Part shown: in pieces, positions 43,301 through 47,382 of the stretch
How positions within the stretch are numbered: position 1 is the stretch's first letter
Layout of the letters: each line of letters opens with the position of its first letter
Assembly: GCA_019095985.1 (NCBI GenBank)
Contig: CM032666.1
Location: 48,493,771 to 48,557,770, forward strand
DNA length: 64,000 bases
Reading direction: 5' to 3'
From: Streblospio benedicti
Lineage: Eukaryota; Annelida; Polychaeta; Spionida; Spionidae
Notes under the pieces: generated by a model
Told to the model about the DNA's origin: nothing
The model's database searches: none
What the model saw: the letters and a program-made list of their open reading frames with translations, nothing else
Position numbers and translations under genes: made by a program

Positions 43301-46300
43301 ACTCAAATATCAAGGGAACACGCTATCTGCTTTTTGAGTAGATTACGAACTATGTTGTTGTCACCAGGAGCTTGTGACAAAATCCTCTGTATCTTAGAAA
43401 ATAACTACTGTATCTCTGCACATTGAAGTGCACTTTAGTTGTGTTTATGTTGGCCTTTAAATTAGAAAAGAGCACTATCATCAGTTTCACGGTTTTATTC
43501 TTCACACTGCCTATACGAGTCCATATTCATTTTCAACCTGTGGGTTACACCCACGCAATGGTGCGAAATTTGGGAGTGGTGCCCAGAAGTAAAAATCACA
43601 TTGTTATTATTGAGCTTAAATTTGTTGAATGTTTCAGCAGTGGGGATGTGATTGAATGGATTTTGAAACCTATTTCCACCAAAATTAAGCTGTTGAATCA
43701 CGGCTATATACGCAGGATATACCTGTGAAATATGATACTGAACTGATTTTGTACAAACTTTATAAAACTATGTAGTATGAAGCAAAACCAAAGTGATTGG
43801 ATTTTATGCATTTTGCCAATTAACATGTGCTTTCCACAGGCCAAATTTGGTCCATTTTAATATTTTCTGCAATAGCTTTGTTTTTGGTTAAAAGAAAATT
43901 TTTAAACTTCACACAATGCTTTTATCATTTATGAACATCACCTGTGTCCAATTTTGGCATTTCGCTAATCAAAATTTGATTTCCAAAAGCCATTATAAGT
44001 CAATATATTATTTTTCCACAATACTGCCATGACAACAAGGACGACAACGACGACGACGACGATTATGTAGTTTCAATTATGGGCACATGCATCATAGAAG
44101 GCAGAAACCAACTGAATGTATATAGTTGACATGTATAGACTGATTTTTTGATAAATCCGAGCATTCAAACTTACAACTTTAAGATTTTCCGTCCAGTCAT
44201 CTTTATCCTCAAGAATGACATCACAGAGGTGTTACACATCGGATGTCATAAGAAATTCCTACGACTTCAGAGGGTGGCCGCCTACGTGGCAAATGCCCTG
44301 CTTCAAGAGGCCGTTGCATGGGTGGGACAGTTGGTAGGTCCCTTCATCTCTGTTCGGTCTTTAATGTTCTTTTAATTATGATGGCCTCCTTAATCTATCT
44401 CTCACGTATCAACTTCCAGTGATGTCACATCATGCAACACCTCTGTTTGGCGTCATTCTTGAGGATGGTAGACCAAAAATTTTGAAGTTGTAAGTTAAAA
44501 TGCTCAGATTATCATAAAACCAGTCTACACATAATATCAGAAGAAATCCGATGAAGTTGTATGATAAACATGGAGTTGAGATAAATCACCACAAAACAAA
44601 GAAAATTTCAAAGCTATTTCAATGTCATCAATGATATACACCTGACTGGGGATTACTTATTTGACAGAATTAAGCTGACATCTATCCAAAAACCATAATC
44701 ATATTCTGCTTTAATTTCCACAAGTATGACACAATATGGAAATCGGACTGACAGATGGATCAATTTTCATTTACTCAGATGCTTGGAGAAATAGGCAATC
44801 TTGTATCACAACATAAATTCAAGCTAGACGAAACGATGGTCACTAATTCAGTCAACCATAATCAAGTATAAAATCTGTTTGTAATCTTACAGCAAAATCT
44901 TAATAGACATTCACAAAAAATCCTATTAGTAAGTTACTTATAAAATCACAATTGATTATAATGTGTGTGCAGTATGGTTATCACATTGTTTGTGGTGCAT
45001 TTGTGGTTTGATATAAAATTAGAATTACCATGTGTAGAGATTCATGCAGAAATATGTTGTTTTTCTACAAAATAGACTGGTACCTTTCGGAACTGTTCAT
45101 TTTGTCTTGGGAAGACATTTGCTGATGTCTTAATAGTTTCATCTTCATTTCAGTTAGTCACATGACAACGTGTTTCGTAGCAGTTGTGACAGCAAAAGTG
45201 AGTATAGAGACGGAGAGGGAGTTGCAAGTCTTAGCCAGTGTCGCACTTATTCCTGGGTCAGCACTCTTGAATCTCAATTGGCTCACAAATTGCTTGCAAA
45301 CTCTTGTTCTTCATGTGCCACAATTTTAAAAGTCTCTTGGGCTGATCTTGTGACTCACATCCCTGACGTGGTCCTCTACTGCTGTTGTAACTCACTTGCG
45401 TTTCAGTATTCTTTCACATAATAAGTGTCTTTCCTGTTTTTCAAATCTATATGTATGTATATGGACACTGAGACCTCGTAGATGATCCACACTTATTACC
45501 AATGTCAGGGACTTTACCCTTCAGGGAGGGGAGCATAAACGTGAACATGTTTAATGGCTTGAAGGTGCTAATCTCATATTCCTGGAAACCATAGGTCAAT
45601 ATATCTTGGATAGTAGATGATGTGTGGAATGCTAGTCTCCTTGGTGACATCTTCTGATGACTTCTTTACTTTGGGCTCAGGAAATTCAAACATGCATGGT
45701 GTGTAACCATTGTCTTTCAACATTGTCTTGACTTGTTCTCTCTCTCCAGCCTCATCTTCAGGCGTAGTTACCAAGCTGTTGGCCTAGTGTATAATTACAA
45801 CTGATCATTTGTGATCCAGGTGGTACATAAATGTACTTGTACTGAAAGGTCAAGTATTCATCCATGTGTTTTGACTTACTATATGTACATGCTTCCATGG
45901 ATATTGAGGTATCATTACTGCTCTTTATGCAAGCATCCAAGAAAAGGAAAATTAAAATCAACTTCTGGGTCATTTGTGAACGTTATATTGGGGTCTATTT
46001 ATGTTTATGAGATTACCAACTTTCTCGATGAAATATTCCTGCATCAGCACCAATGTGTCGTCCATGTACCAATACTATAAATACGGTGGGAATAGACTGT
46101 TCAAAGAACTCTAGTGTCAAACCTTTACATGATGTAAAGGTTCACTTGAATCAGAGAGACTGGGGAACCCATAGCAGTTTCATGCTAATTTTTCTGGTTA
46201 TAAAACTGACCCAGGTACATGAAGTAAATGGTGTTCAGAGTTCCTAAGAGTTACGGTATAGAATCTGTGATGGTTTCAGGCCAGTCACCTTGTGTTGAGT

Positions 46301-46870
46301 AACATCATCTTCAAGTCTTCATTTTATGTCATGTCCACCAGAATGCTAGTGAACACAGCTGATATATCATAGGAAATCAATTTTAACCATGGGCGGATCT
46401 AAAGTTCCAAATTTTGTTCATTAAGTCTGTGCTGTTCTTGGTGTGGTTAGGAGACACTAGGGGTGATAGGATGTCTGCTACAGCCTTGCTGCCAGCCTCG
46501 TCTACTCATCTCTGCCATCACATGACTACCATGAACAGGTGAAAATATTCTTTCGTTTGGACTGAATAATTAGATATCAGTCAGTCTTGCCATGACAAAA
46601 TGACAGGTCTATAAAACATAGCAATCGATTTTCTAATTAAGATGAATAAAAGAACCCAATACATACATTTGTTGGTTAGTTCTCTACACATTATCTATCT
46701 GATATTACACACTAAAACCATGAAAACTGTGTCAATGAGTAACATGTTCTTATGGTGTAGTACAAAATGCAAGAACTATACCTGAGCAGGTGAGAATCTT
46801 TCTTTGGTGCCCACGGATGATTCTCATCTTGGTATCCTTTTTTCCATGGAGCACAAAGCTTGTTCCCCAT
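1273..46870 (-). CDS. still life / TIAM-type Rac guanine-nucleotide exchange factor (27 exons, 3' end off window)
   Basis: The protein is a large multidomain RhoGEF of the sif/TIAM family, which loads GTP onto Rac to drive actin remodelling at membranes and, in flies, at synapses. Twenty-seven exons on the minus strand were joined by GT-AG sites with consistent phases, giving 1443 residues in the window. Domains in order: MGNKLC lipidation start (1-6), WH1 (about 30-131), disordered region (132-875), PH-CC-Ex (about 876-1120), Ras-binding domain (about 1190-1256) and PDZ (about 1280-1355). The DH-PH catalytic core lies left of position 1. Recalled fly Sif matches the WH1 very closely ([15 protein letters not shown]), and vertebrate TIAM1 matches the PH-CC-Ex (QGSELPNPK against QGGELPNPK). 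The locus spans at least 45.6 kb, mostly because of transposon-filled intron 1. The open points are the 5' UTR exons and the alternative exons listed separately. Confidence 0.93.
1745..2674. mobile_element. Non-autonomous TA-target DNA transposon (MITE) in sif intron 26
   Basis: The ends are inverted copies: CAGTACTGATCGCGTAAGAA on the left, and the reverse complement of the right end begins CAGTACTGATCGAGTAAGAA. Both ends abut TA (1743-1744 and 2675-2676), as for Tc1/mariner-type insertions. The 930-bp interior is AT-rich with pyrimidine-rich tracts built on TTACTTTC near both ends. No transposase frame is visible. Confidence 0.8.
2769..2855 (-). CDS. sif exon 26
   Basis: 87 nt, phase 1 to phase 1, acceptor TTGCAG and donor GTGAGA. 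It reads [18 protein letters not shown] followed by DLIVPAPNW. The proline stretch followed by a short hydrophobic peptide recalls the PDZ-DH linker of fly Sif. Disordered linker; possible binding site for WW or SH3 partners. Confidence 0.88.
3060..3560 (+). pseudogene. Decayed LINE reverse-transcriptase C-terminal fragment
   Basis: Reading the plus strand with frame changes gives the typical tail of an endonuclease-type non-LTR retrotransposon: [12 protein letters not shown], then [24 protein letters not shown], then [15 protein letters not shown] and DNRESWM. Family members read roughly YGCETWTLY...NVHW...LYG...GKRSRGRPKTTYIDML in the same order. At least two frameshifts and several stops break it. 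It sits antisense to sif in intron 25, between the PDZ exon and exon 26, and looks old. Confidence 0.75.
3638..3817 (-). CDS. sif exon 25 (second half of the PDZ domain)
   Basis: 180 nt, phase 1 to phase 1, acceptor GTTTAG, donor GTAACC. It encodes [19 protein letters not shown], the GDEIL...IN core of a PDZ fold, then a helix (VENLLAE) and a last strand (MTLTVRS), followed by a Thr/Ser-rich linker. It matches TIAM1 (KAGDEILEINNRA) in the same place after the Ras-binding domain. The ORF runs past the donor into intron. Confidence 0.93.
4085..4265 (-). CDS. sif exon 24 (first half of the PDZ domain)
   Basis: 181 nt, phase 0 to phase 1, acceptor TTTCAG, donor GTAGGC. It encodes [20 protein letters not shown], then [14 protein letters not shown], where FGMAV stands at the carboxylate-binding loop, and ends [13 protein letters not shown]. 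In TIAM proteins this loop is similarly divergent from the GLGF consensus. The N-terminal part aligns with the end of the TIAM1 Ras-binding domain (IYELLYKEIEI). Confidence 0.92.
4406..4567 (-). CDS. sif exon 23 (Ras-binding domain core)
   Basis: 162 nt, exactly 54 codons in phase 0, acceptor TTTTAG, donor GTAAGT. It reads [20 protein letters not shown], then [12 protein letters not shown]. In TIAM1 the matching stretch (DTLELICKTHQLDHSAHYLRLKF) is the ubiquitin-like Ras-binding domain that binds activated Ras and some membrane-receptor tails. Confidence 0.92.
4864..5011 (-). CDS. sif exon 22 (start of the Ras-binding domain)
   Basis: 148 nt, phase 2 to phase 0, acceptor TTTCAG, donor GTTTGT. 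An acidic linker ([16 protein letters not shown]) leads into [11 protein letters not shown], the first strand of the Ras-binding domain, which corresponds to the NNQPALTVVRPGD region of TIAM1. Confidence 0.88.
5070..5183. mobile_element. Short foldback MITE of the 28860-33713 family
   Basis: A 114-bp near-palindrome. The left end reads CATGGGTCCCAACATCATTA and the reverse complement of the right end reads CATGGGCCCCAGCATTTTTA; both continue into GATGG-rich sequence. The interior keeps ACAAACACTATAC, also found in the long terminal repeats at 28860 and 33713, so this looks like a deletion derivative of that family. It lies in sif intron 21. Confidence 0.75.
5451..5550 (-). CDS. sif exon 21 (basic linker)
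   Basis: 100 nt, phase 1 to phase 2, acceptor GAAATAG, donor GTAGAT. It reads [19 protein letters not shown] then [13 protein letters not shown]. The LLSTFKA segment following a Lys-rich stretch takes the place of TIAM1 SSLWGLDTTSKKKQGRPS. It is shorter than in vertebrates, and SPKPFSP could be a proline-directed phosphorylation cluster. Confidence 0.85.
5701..5833 (-). CDS. sif exon 20 (conserved segment after the Ex helix)
   Basis: 133 nt, phase 0 to phase 1, acceptor TTTTAG, donor GTTGAT. It encodes [20 protein letters not shown] followed by [14 protein letters not shown]. This aligns with TIAM1 RLLAFASRPTKVAMGRLGIF followed by SVSSFHALVAART, with the same spacing. No start codon lies in this frame, so a simple ORF scan misses the exon. 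Confidence 0.92.
6119..6301 (-). CDS. sif exon 19 (CC-Ex region)
   Basis: 183 nt, 61 codons in phase 0, acceptor TTAACAG, donor GTATTA. It reads [20 protein letters not shown], later [20 protein letters not shown] and [13 protein letters not shown]1 has MDEKMKKMGEMQLSSVTD and FRFRCYLASLQGGELPNPK. The coiled coil plus Ex helices pack on the first PH domain and bind the partners that recruit TIAM to sites of Rac activation. Confidence 0.95.
6626..6769 (-). CDS. sif exon 18 (end of PH, start of coiled coil)
   Basis: 144 nt, 48 codons in phase 0, acceptor TACTAG, donor GTAAGT. It reads [20 protein letters not shown], the C-terminal PH helix with its invariant Trp, then [20 protein letters not shown], the start of the coiled coil. 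TIAM1 has TSQTELENWITAIHSACA and EDTLRLLKSEIKKLEQKID. Confidence 0.95.
6874..6971 (-). CDS. sif exon 17 (middle of first PH domain)
   Basis: 98 nt, phase 1 to phase 0, acceptor ATTCAG, donor GTGTGT. It reads [20 protein letters not shown] then [17 protein letters not shown]1 has [19 protein letters not shown] and CLSNSLGDAFLFQ at the same point. Confidence 0.95.
7191..7360 (-). CDS. sif exon 16 (start of first PH domain)
   Basis: 170 nt, phase 2 to phase 1, acceptor TTTTAG, donor GTAAGT. It reads [20 protein letters not shown], then [19 protein letters not shown] and [12 protein letters not shown]1 has AVKNFLVHKKNKKVESATRR and KWKHYWVSLKGCTLFFYE. The basic strand 1-strand 2 region is the usual phosphoinositide-contact surface of PH domains. 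Confidence 0.95.
7446..7573 (-). CDS. sif exon 15 (acidic Ser-rich segment before PH)
   Basis: 128 nt, phase 0 to phase 2, acceptor TTTTAG, donor GTGAGT. It reads [20 protein letters not shown], then [20 protein letters not shown]. The AAVRKAG end corresponds to TIAM1 GTVRKAGALAVKNFLVHKK. The run of Ser and acidic residues fits casein-kinase-type phosphorylation (inference). Confidence 0.9.
7815..7933 (-). CDS. sif exon 14
   Basis: 119 nt, phase 1 to phase 0, acceptor TTTCAG, donor GTATTC. It reads [20 protein letters not shown] then [17 protein letters not shown]. It is Gly/Ser-rich and conserved in style with the region before the PH domain in fly Sif. It is also the exon that the alternative start exon at 9437-9461 would join in frame. 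Confidence 0.88.
9437..9461 (-). CDS. Candidate alternative first coding exon of a short sif form
   Basis: The minus strand reads ATG then GAA GAT GAT GTT TTT GAA ATT G, followed at once by a strong donor, GTATGT. It would join exon 14 in phase 1 and give MEDDVFEIG continuing into LGVSAIKS. The start context AGCATGG is good and an in-frame TGA lies 15 nt upstream. A TATA-like AATTATATAATAG lies about 70 nt upstream. Used as a cassette exon after exon 13 it would shift the frame, so it makes sense only as a first exon. The resulting protein would lack WH1 and the disordered region but keep PH-CC-Ex, RBD, PDZ and DH-PH. A 25-nt coding exon could arise by chance. Confidence 0.45.
9522..9540 (-). 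promoter_or_regulatory. Possible TATA-like element of the internal sif promoter
   Basis: The minus strand reads AAAATTATATAATAG about 65-75 nt before the candidate internal start codon at 9461. The surroundings are AT-rich, so chance occurrence is likely. Confidence 0.2.
11272..11375. repeat. 52-bp tandem duplication
   Basis: Two adjacent 52-bp units, each starting AGCTTGTAAAACAAACTATC, at 11272-11323 and 11324-11375, apparently identical. A recent slip or unequal-crossover event in sif intron 13. Confidence 0.9.
11584..11900 (+). mobile_element. tRNA-derived SINE, copy 1
   Basis: The head shares GTTGGACTCGTGAC with copies at 56669 and 39672. The same body follows: GGGTGTTGAGCAAAC, a TTGCACAGTGCTC segment, and AAGATGTAAAGTCGTGAGAAC near the end. 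The box A region is damaged; the box B region reads GGGTTCACTTC. Ends are approximate. Confidence 0.7.
12040..12886 (-). CDS. sif exon 13 (long disordered region)
   Basis: 847 nt, phase 0 to phase 1, acceptor CTTCAG, donor GTAATA; 282 codons (residues about 513-794). It is rich in Asn, Ser, Gly, Gln and Pro with no predicted fold. It carries an SH3-like proline site ([10 protein letters not shown]), Arg-Ser motifs ([16 protein letters not shown]) and two DSGI motifs (about residues 590 and 758; 12655-12644 and 12151-12140). These resemble beta-TrCP phosphodegrons, and mammalian TIAM1 is reported to be turned over through such a motif. The Asn run (HPNNNNNAV) and GGGNGGG stretches are low complexity. 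The frame joins both neighbours cleanly. Confidence 0.92.
13197..13344 (-). CDS. sif exon 12
   Basis: 148 nt, phase 2 to phase 0, acceptor CACCAG, donor GTGACA. It reads [20 protein letters not shown] then [17 protein letters not shown] and [20 protein letters not shown] is a good 14-3-3 or basophilic-kinase-type site (inference), and WPPPP could bind EVH1 or WW domains. The region is GC-richer than its surroundings. Confidence 0.88.
13482..13552 (-). CDS. sif exon 11
   Basis: 71 nt, phase 0 to phase 2, acceptor TTTCAG, donor GTAATA. It encodes [20 protein letters not shown] then EAN plus a split Arg. There is no start codon in frame, so a plain ORF scan misses it. It is supported by matching phases on both sides and clean splice sites. 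Confidence 0.8.
14119..14144. repeat. Hexamer microsatellite (CTGAAT/GAATCT)n
   Basis: About four units of CTGAAT just downstream of exon 10 in intron 10. Confidence 0.8.
14174..14327 (-). CDS. sif exon 10
   Basis: 154 nt, phase 2 to phase 0, acceptor TTTCAG, donor GTATGT. It reads [20 protein letters not shown], then [20 protein letters not shown] and [10 protein letters not shown]. The Gln/Glu-rich first half could form a short coiled coil. Confidence 0.87.
14618..14774 (-). CDS. sif exon 9
   Basis: 157 nt, phase 1 to phase 2, acceptor TTGAAG, donor GTAAGA. It reads [20 protein letters not shown], then [20 protein letters not shown] and [11 protein letters not shown]. It is Gln/His-rich with a likely helical [11 protein letters not shown] segment. 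No in-frame start codon begins it; phases and sites support it. Confidence 0.85.
14893..15021 (-). CDS. sif exon 8
   Basis: 129 nt, phase 1 to phase 1, acceptor TATATAG, donor GTACTG. It reads [20 protein letters not shown] then [20 protein letters not shown]. The Tyr, Gly and Pro-rich composition suggests a disordered tract with possible tyrosine phosphosites. Confidence 0.85.
15050..15372. repeat. Direct repeat copy 1 with tRNA-like core
   Basis: 323 bp, nearly the same as 15845-16181. It contains a tRNA-like part from about 15240 (box A-like TAGTGTAGTGG, box B-like GAGTTCGATTCC), so it is probably a SINE or SINE composite. The repeat begins GTAAAGAAAGTGGTTCAGAG and ends CTTTCGTTTCAAT. Confidence 0.8.
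15640..15842 (-). CDS. Candidate alternative sif exon (would replace exons 6 and 7)
   Basis: 203 nt with acceptor TTTACAG and donor GTCACA. Only one frame is open: [20 protein letters not shown], then [28 protein letters not shown] and [12 protein letters not shown]. That frame needs a phase-2 partner before it (exon 5) and ends in phase 1, as exon 8 needs. Inclusion after exon 7 or exon 6 would hit stop codons. It could therefore be a mutually exclusive replacement for exons 6+7, or a former exon no longer used. The composition (Pro, Tyr, His) fits the neighbouring disordered exons. The 323-337 bp direct repeats lie on either side, and one supplies its polypyrimidine tract. Confidence 0.5.
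15845..16181. repeat. Direct repeat copy 2 with tRNA-like core
   Basis: 337 bp. It differs from copy 1 by a few substitutions and two short insertions (near 15999-16006 and 16064-16070). Its first base lies directly beside the acceptor AG of the candidate exon 15640-15842. Confidence 0.8.
16870..16975 (-). CDS. sif exon 7
   Basis: 106 nt, phase 0 to phase 1, acceptor TTTAAG, donor GTAAAA. It encodes [20 protein letters not shown] then [15 protein letters not shown]. Pro/His-rich, disordered. Confidence 0.87.
17084..17225 (-). CDS. sif exon 6
   Basis: 142 nt, phase 2 to phase 0, acceptor TTTTAG, donor GTCAGT. It reads [20 protein letters not shown], then [20 protein letters not shown] and RQQRHGQ. 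Gln-rich. SVYDNVG has the look of a tyrosine-phosphorylation docking site. Confidence 0.87.
17605..17771 (-). CDS. sif exon 5
   Basis: 167 nt, phase 0 to phase 2, acceptor ACGCAG, donor GTGTGT. It reads [20 protein letters not shown], then [20 protein letters not shown] and [15 protein letters not shown]. Recalled fly Sif has KAKRKPLSTPASPSRVR in the same place, directly after the exon-4 peptide. Confidence 0.9.
17772..22865 (-). other. sif intron 4
   Basis: 5.1 kb of AT-rich intron. I found no convincing exon, RNA or mobile element in it, only short simple repeats and the common TACATGTA-type palindromes. Confidence 0.65.
22866..22934 (-). CDS. sif exon 4 (main form)
   Basis: 69 nt, 23 codons, phase 0 to phase 0, acceptor ATCCAG, donor GTTGGT. 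It reads [20 protein letters not shown] then PPK. Recalled fly Sif has a 23-residue peptide ending FSRKASSSYSLKLDPPGK at exactly this point after the WH1 domain. RKASSS is a good basophilic kinase site. Confidence 0.92.
23457..23486. repeat. Poly-C / CA microsatellite
   Basis: About 16 C followed by several CA units, in sif intron 3. Confidence 0.95.
23789..23857 (-). CDS. sif exon 4a (alternative, probably mutually exclusive with exon 4)
   Basis: 69 nt, 23 codons, phase 0 to phase 0, acceptor GATTACAG, donor GTTTGT. It encodes [20 protein letters not shown] then IRQ. It has the same length and phases as exon 4 and shares an ungapped Ser-Leu-Arg-x-Ser core after a basic Arg-Lys pair ([12 protein letters not shown] against [11 protein letters not shown]). 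This pattern suggests a duplicated exon pair used one at a time, giving two versions of the peptide that follows the WH1 domain. Including both would also stay in frame. Confidence 0.7.
23858..26733 (-). other. sif intron 3, upstream part
   Basis: 2.9 kb of AT-rich intron between exon 3 and exon 4a. I see no gene, clear repeat or RNA in it. Confidence 0.65.
26734..26855 (-). CDS. sif exon 3 (second half of WH1 domain)
   Basis: 122 nt, phase 1 to phase 0, acceptor AATTTAG, donor GTATGT. It reads [20 protein letters not shown] then [20 protein letters not shown]. Recalled fly Sif has TRIGQASECFVYWKDPM and WGLNFTSPIDAKQFRECC. The WGLNF and FRxCC segments form the end of the WH1 fold. Confidence 0.96.
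26856..27687 (-). other. sif intron 2
   Basis: 832 bp of AT-rich intron between the two WH1 exons. No exon-like or repeat signal was seen. Confidence 0.75.
27688..27869 (-). CDS. sif exon 2 (first half of WH1 domain)
   Basis: 182 nt, phase 2 to phase 1, acceptor TTTACAG, donor GTAGTG. It encodes [20 protein letters not shown], then [37 protein letters not shown] and IQPG. Recalled fly Sif has [23 protein letters not shown] and ITAYNSQVDKILDVRLVQPG. WH1/EVH1 domains bind proline-rich peptides. An ATG 17 nt upstream in this frame lies in the intron, so it is not the start. Confidence 0.96.
29759..31459 (+). mobile_element. Non-autonomous Helitron, copy 1 (1.7 kb)
   Basis: It starts TCTATATATAT after an A and ends CTAG before a T. 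A short hairpin lies near the 3' end (CCCG...CGGG around AGCAACG), as Helitrons have. The first 180 bp and the GA-rich 3' half match 53154-54338. It is longer than copy 2 because a 5' segment (GTCACAAAAGGCTTTTTAAC onward) occurs twice, near 29792 and 30611. The 3' half has repeated GGGAGGAGCATTTAAT units. No Rep-helicase frame. Confidence 0.85.
31981..32988. mobile_element. 1-kb TIR element, copy 1 (CCGTATTCC family)
   Basis: The ends are inverted repeats: TACCGTATTCCCGCGCATTA on the left and GCAGGAATACGGTA on the right. Inner inverted tracts use AAGCCCATGGGCTTATA. A TA flanks both sides, consistent with TA target duplication. A second copy at 60126-61132 is very similar along its full length. 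A 65-87 codon open frame in both copies is unlike any transposase I know. Confidence 0.85.
33807..34034. mobile_element. 228-bp MITE with perfect 22-bp terminal inverted repeats
   Basis: Both ends carry AAAAGTGCTCAGAGAGCACA as perfect inverted repeats (22 bp). Further in, TGACTCATGGGCAATA is inverted again. The next block (34035-34510) has repeated GGCACT...AATTGGCAAAGTGCC segments ending in an acatacata-rich tail, perhaps another repeat family. Confidence 0.85.
34971..36027. mobile_element. 1.06-kb TIR element (TGTTAGACCACAAAATATAA ends)
   Basis: The two ends are perfect 20-bp inverted copies of TGTTAGACCACAAAATATAA. No target duplication is obvious. The first 130 bp, with repeated CAAAATATAACCA-like units, is shared with a partial copy at 38212-38360. 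No coding frame seen. Confidence 0.75.
36545..36850. repeat. Tandem duplication of about 164 bp
   Basis: Copies at 36545-36708 and 36709-36850 share CACAGAAACGTAACAAAATT and a long GGAACTGTTCAATCACTGAA block. Related sequence (ATCACTGAAACTATGG; TTGCTCATAAATATTC) recurs at 61780-61930, so it is part of a dispersed family. Confidence 0.85.
38212..38360 (+). repeat. Partial copy of the 34971-36027 element
   Basis: It begins GTTAGACCACAAAATATAAC and repeats the units GCAAACTGTAACC and GCAAAATGTAGCC. Only the left end is present. Directly before it lies CATGGGCCCCAGCATCATGG, the end motif of the 28860-33713 family, suggesting one element inserted at or into the other. Confidence 0.65.
39672..40004 (-). 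mobile_element. tRNA-derived SINE, copy 2 (minus strand)
   Basis: On the minus strand the head reads GTGGCCGAATGGATAGCGAT with a TTTGGACTCGTGGGC loop region. The body GGGTGTTGAGCAAACGCATC follows, and the tail is ATTTACATTTACAT. The same body and tail occur in the copy at 56669, and the body in the copy at 11584. Confidence 0.8.
41165..41645. repeat. Dispersed repeat with GGGGGCATGCTCCCCCAGA core
   Basis: It contains GGCGCGAAGTATAGCTAGGG followed by GGGTCTGGGGGCATGCTCCC, a motif seen in many invertebrate repeats. ACTAGCCAAA occurs near both ends. Boundaries are uncertain and no coding frame was found. Confidence 0.45.
42004..43413. repeat. Near-identical 293-bp direct repeats with permuted flanking block
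   Basis: Block A (42004-42296) and block A' (43121-43413) appear to differ at about one base. A 50-bp block B follows A (42301-42350), but its copy B' precedes A' (about 43074-43125), giving the order A-B-x-B'-A'. The near identity implies a recent event. Confidence 0.8.
44132..44530. mobile_element. 400-bp foldback element
   Basis: Arms of about 105 bp are inverted copies (GTATAGACTGATTTTTTGAT against GTGTAGACTGGTTTTATGAT, then AACTTACAACTT and CCTCAAGAATGAC) around a 190-bp GC-richer core with no recognised coding sequence. Confidence 0.75.
45440..46520 (-). mobile_element. Penelope-like retroelement fossil
   Basis: Minus-strand pieces resemble the Penelope reverse transcriptase in order: [10 protein letters not shown], a [10 protein letters not shown] catalytic-motif region, FLDACI, then a [12 protein letters not shown] segment and a [14 protein letters not shown]...NGYTP region. 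These recall the conserved HTDRYLNF and later segments of the family. It is clearly broken (several breaks) and both ends are lost. It looks old. It sits in sif intron 1, about 260 bp downstream of the first coding exon, in the sense orientation. Confidence 0.75.
46782..46870 (-). CDS. sif exon 1 (start codon, lipidation signal)
   Basis: 89 nt, 29 codons plus two bases of a split Arg, donor GTATAG. It encodes [20 protein letters not shown] then APKKDSHLL. Gly2 fits N-myristoylation and Cys6 fits palmitoylation, which would anchor the protein to membranes. Recalled fly Sif starts MGNKLSC and ends HLLSSFRLWAE at this junction; here HLLR joins LWAE. The start context AAACATGG is near ideal, and an in-frame TGA lies 6 nt upstream. 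At 29 codons it is below usual ORF length cut-offs. Confidence 0.93.
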
Positions 46871-47382
46871 GTTTCAATTATGATGGTTGTTACAAAATAG
46901 AACTACATGTTTTCATTGTTGAAGCATCCTCGGGATGAATTGAACAATAAATGAATAAACCTCAAGTTGACACATTGTAAGCTGGAATGATCATGTGTAT
47001 GAAATATCCAGGATATCCACATTTATCCCTGTGAACTATTTGTATTTATCATTTACAAAATTCTCATACGAACTTGACTAATGAAGACGTAGATGAGCCA
47101 GACAATAATAACAACACTCTTGCGGCTTTTATTAGTTTGACTGTCGTTTATTCAGCAGTATTTTCTAATATCACAGAAAAGTATGGAAGCATGTTCACAA
47201 TCTCTGGAGTGGAGCCCAGGACTGTTACATCAAACTGAAAATAGATAGAGTACATGTTATAAAGACTTGGTCATTTAGTAATAAACTTTCAATCATATAT
47301 TTTCGTCTGAAGTAGTAATGATTCATAATTATTTTTAATAGGCACATGTACTGTTTATTCAACCATTAAACACATCTTCACT

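Larger units (their letters stand above)
27870..46781 (-). other. sif intron 1 (18.9 kb, transposon-filled)
   Basis: This intron separates the lipidation-signal exon from the WH1 exons. It holds a nest of DNA elements (28860-33713), several MITEs, repeated segments (36545, 42004-43413), a SINE and a Penelope-like fossil. No further host exon was found. Stretches without an assigned element (about 27870-28859, 36851-38211, 38361-39671, 40005-41130) show only AT-rich non-coding sequence. Confidence 0.75.

Noticed and set aside
42004-43413. LTR retroelement with 293-bp LTRs
   Set aside because: The repeated blocks lack TG...CA ends, and no primer-binding site or coding sequence lies between them.
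47175-47235. Cytochrome P450-like scrap (KYGSMFTISGVEPRTV)
   Set aside because: Only about 16 residues resemble the N-terminal P450 motif KYGxxF, a stop follows at once, and no other P450 exon is near.
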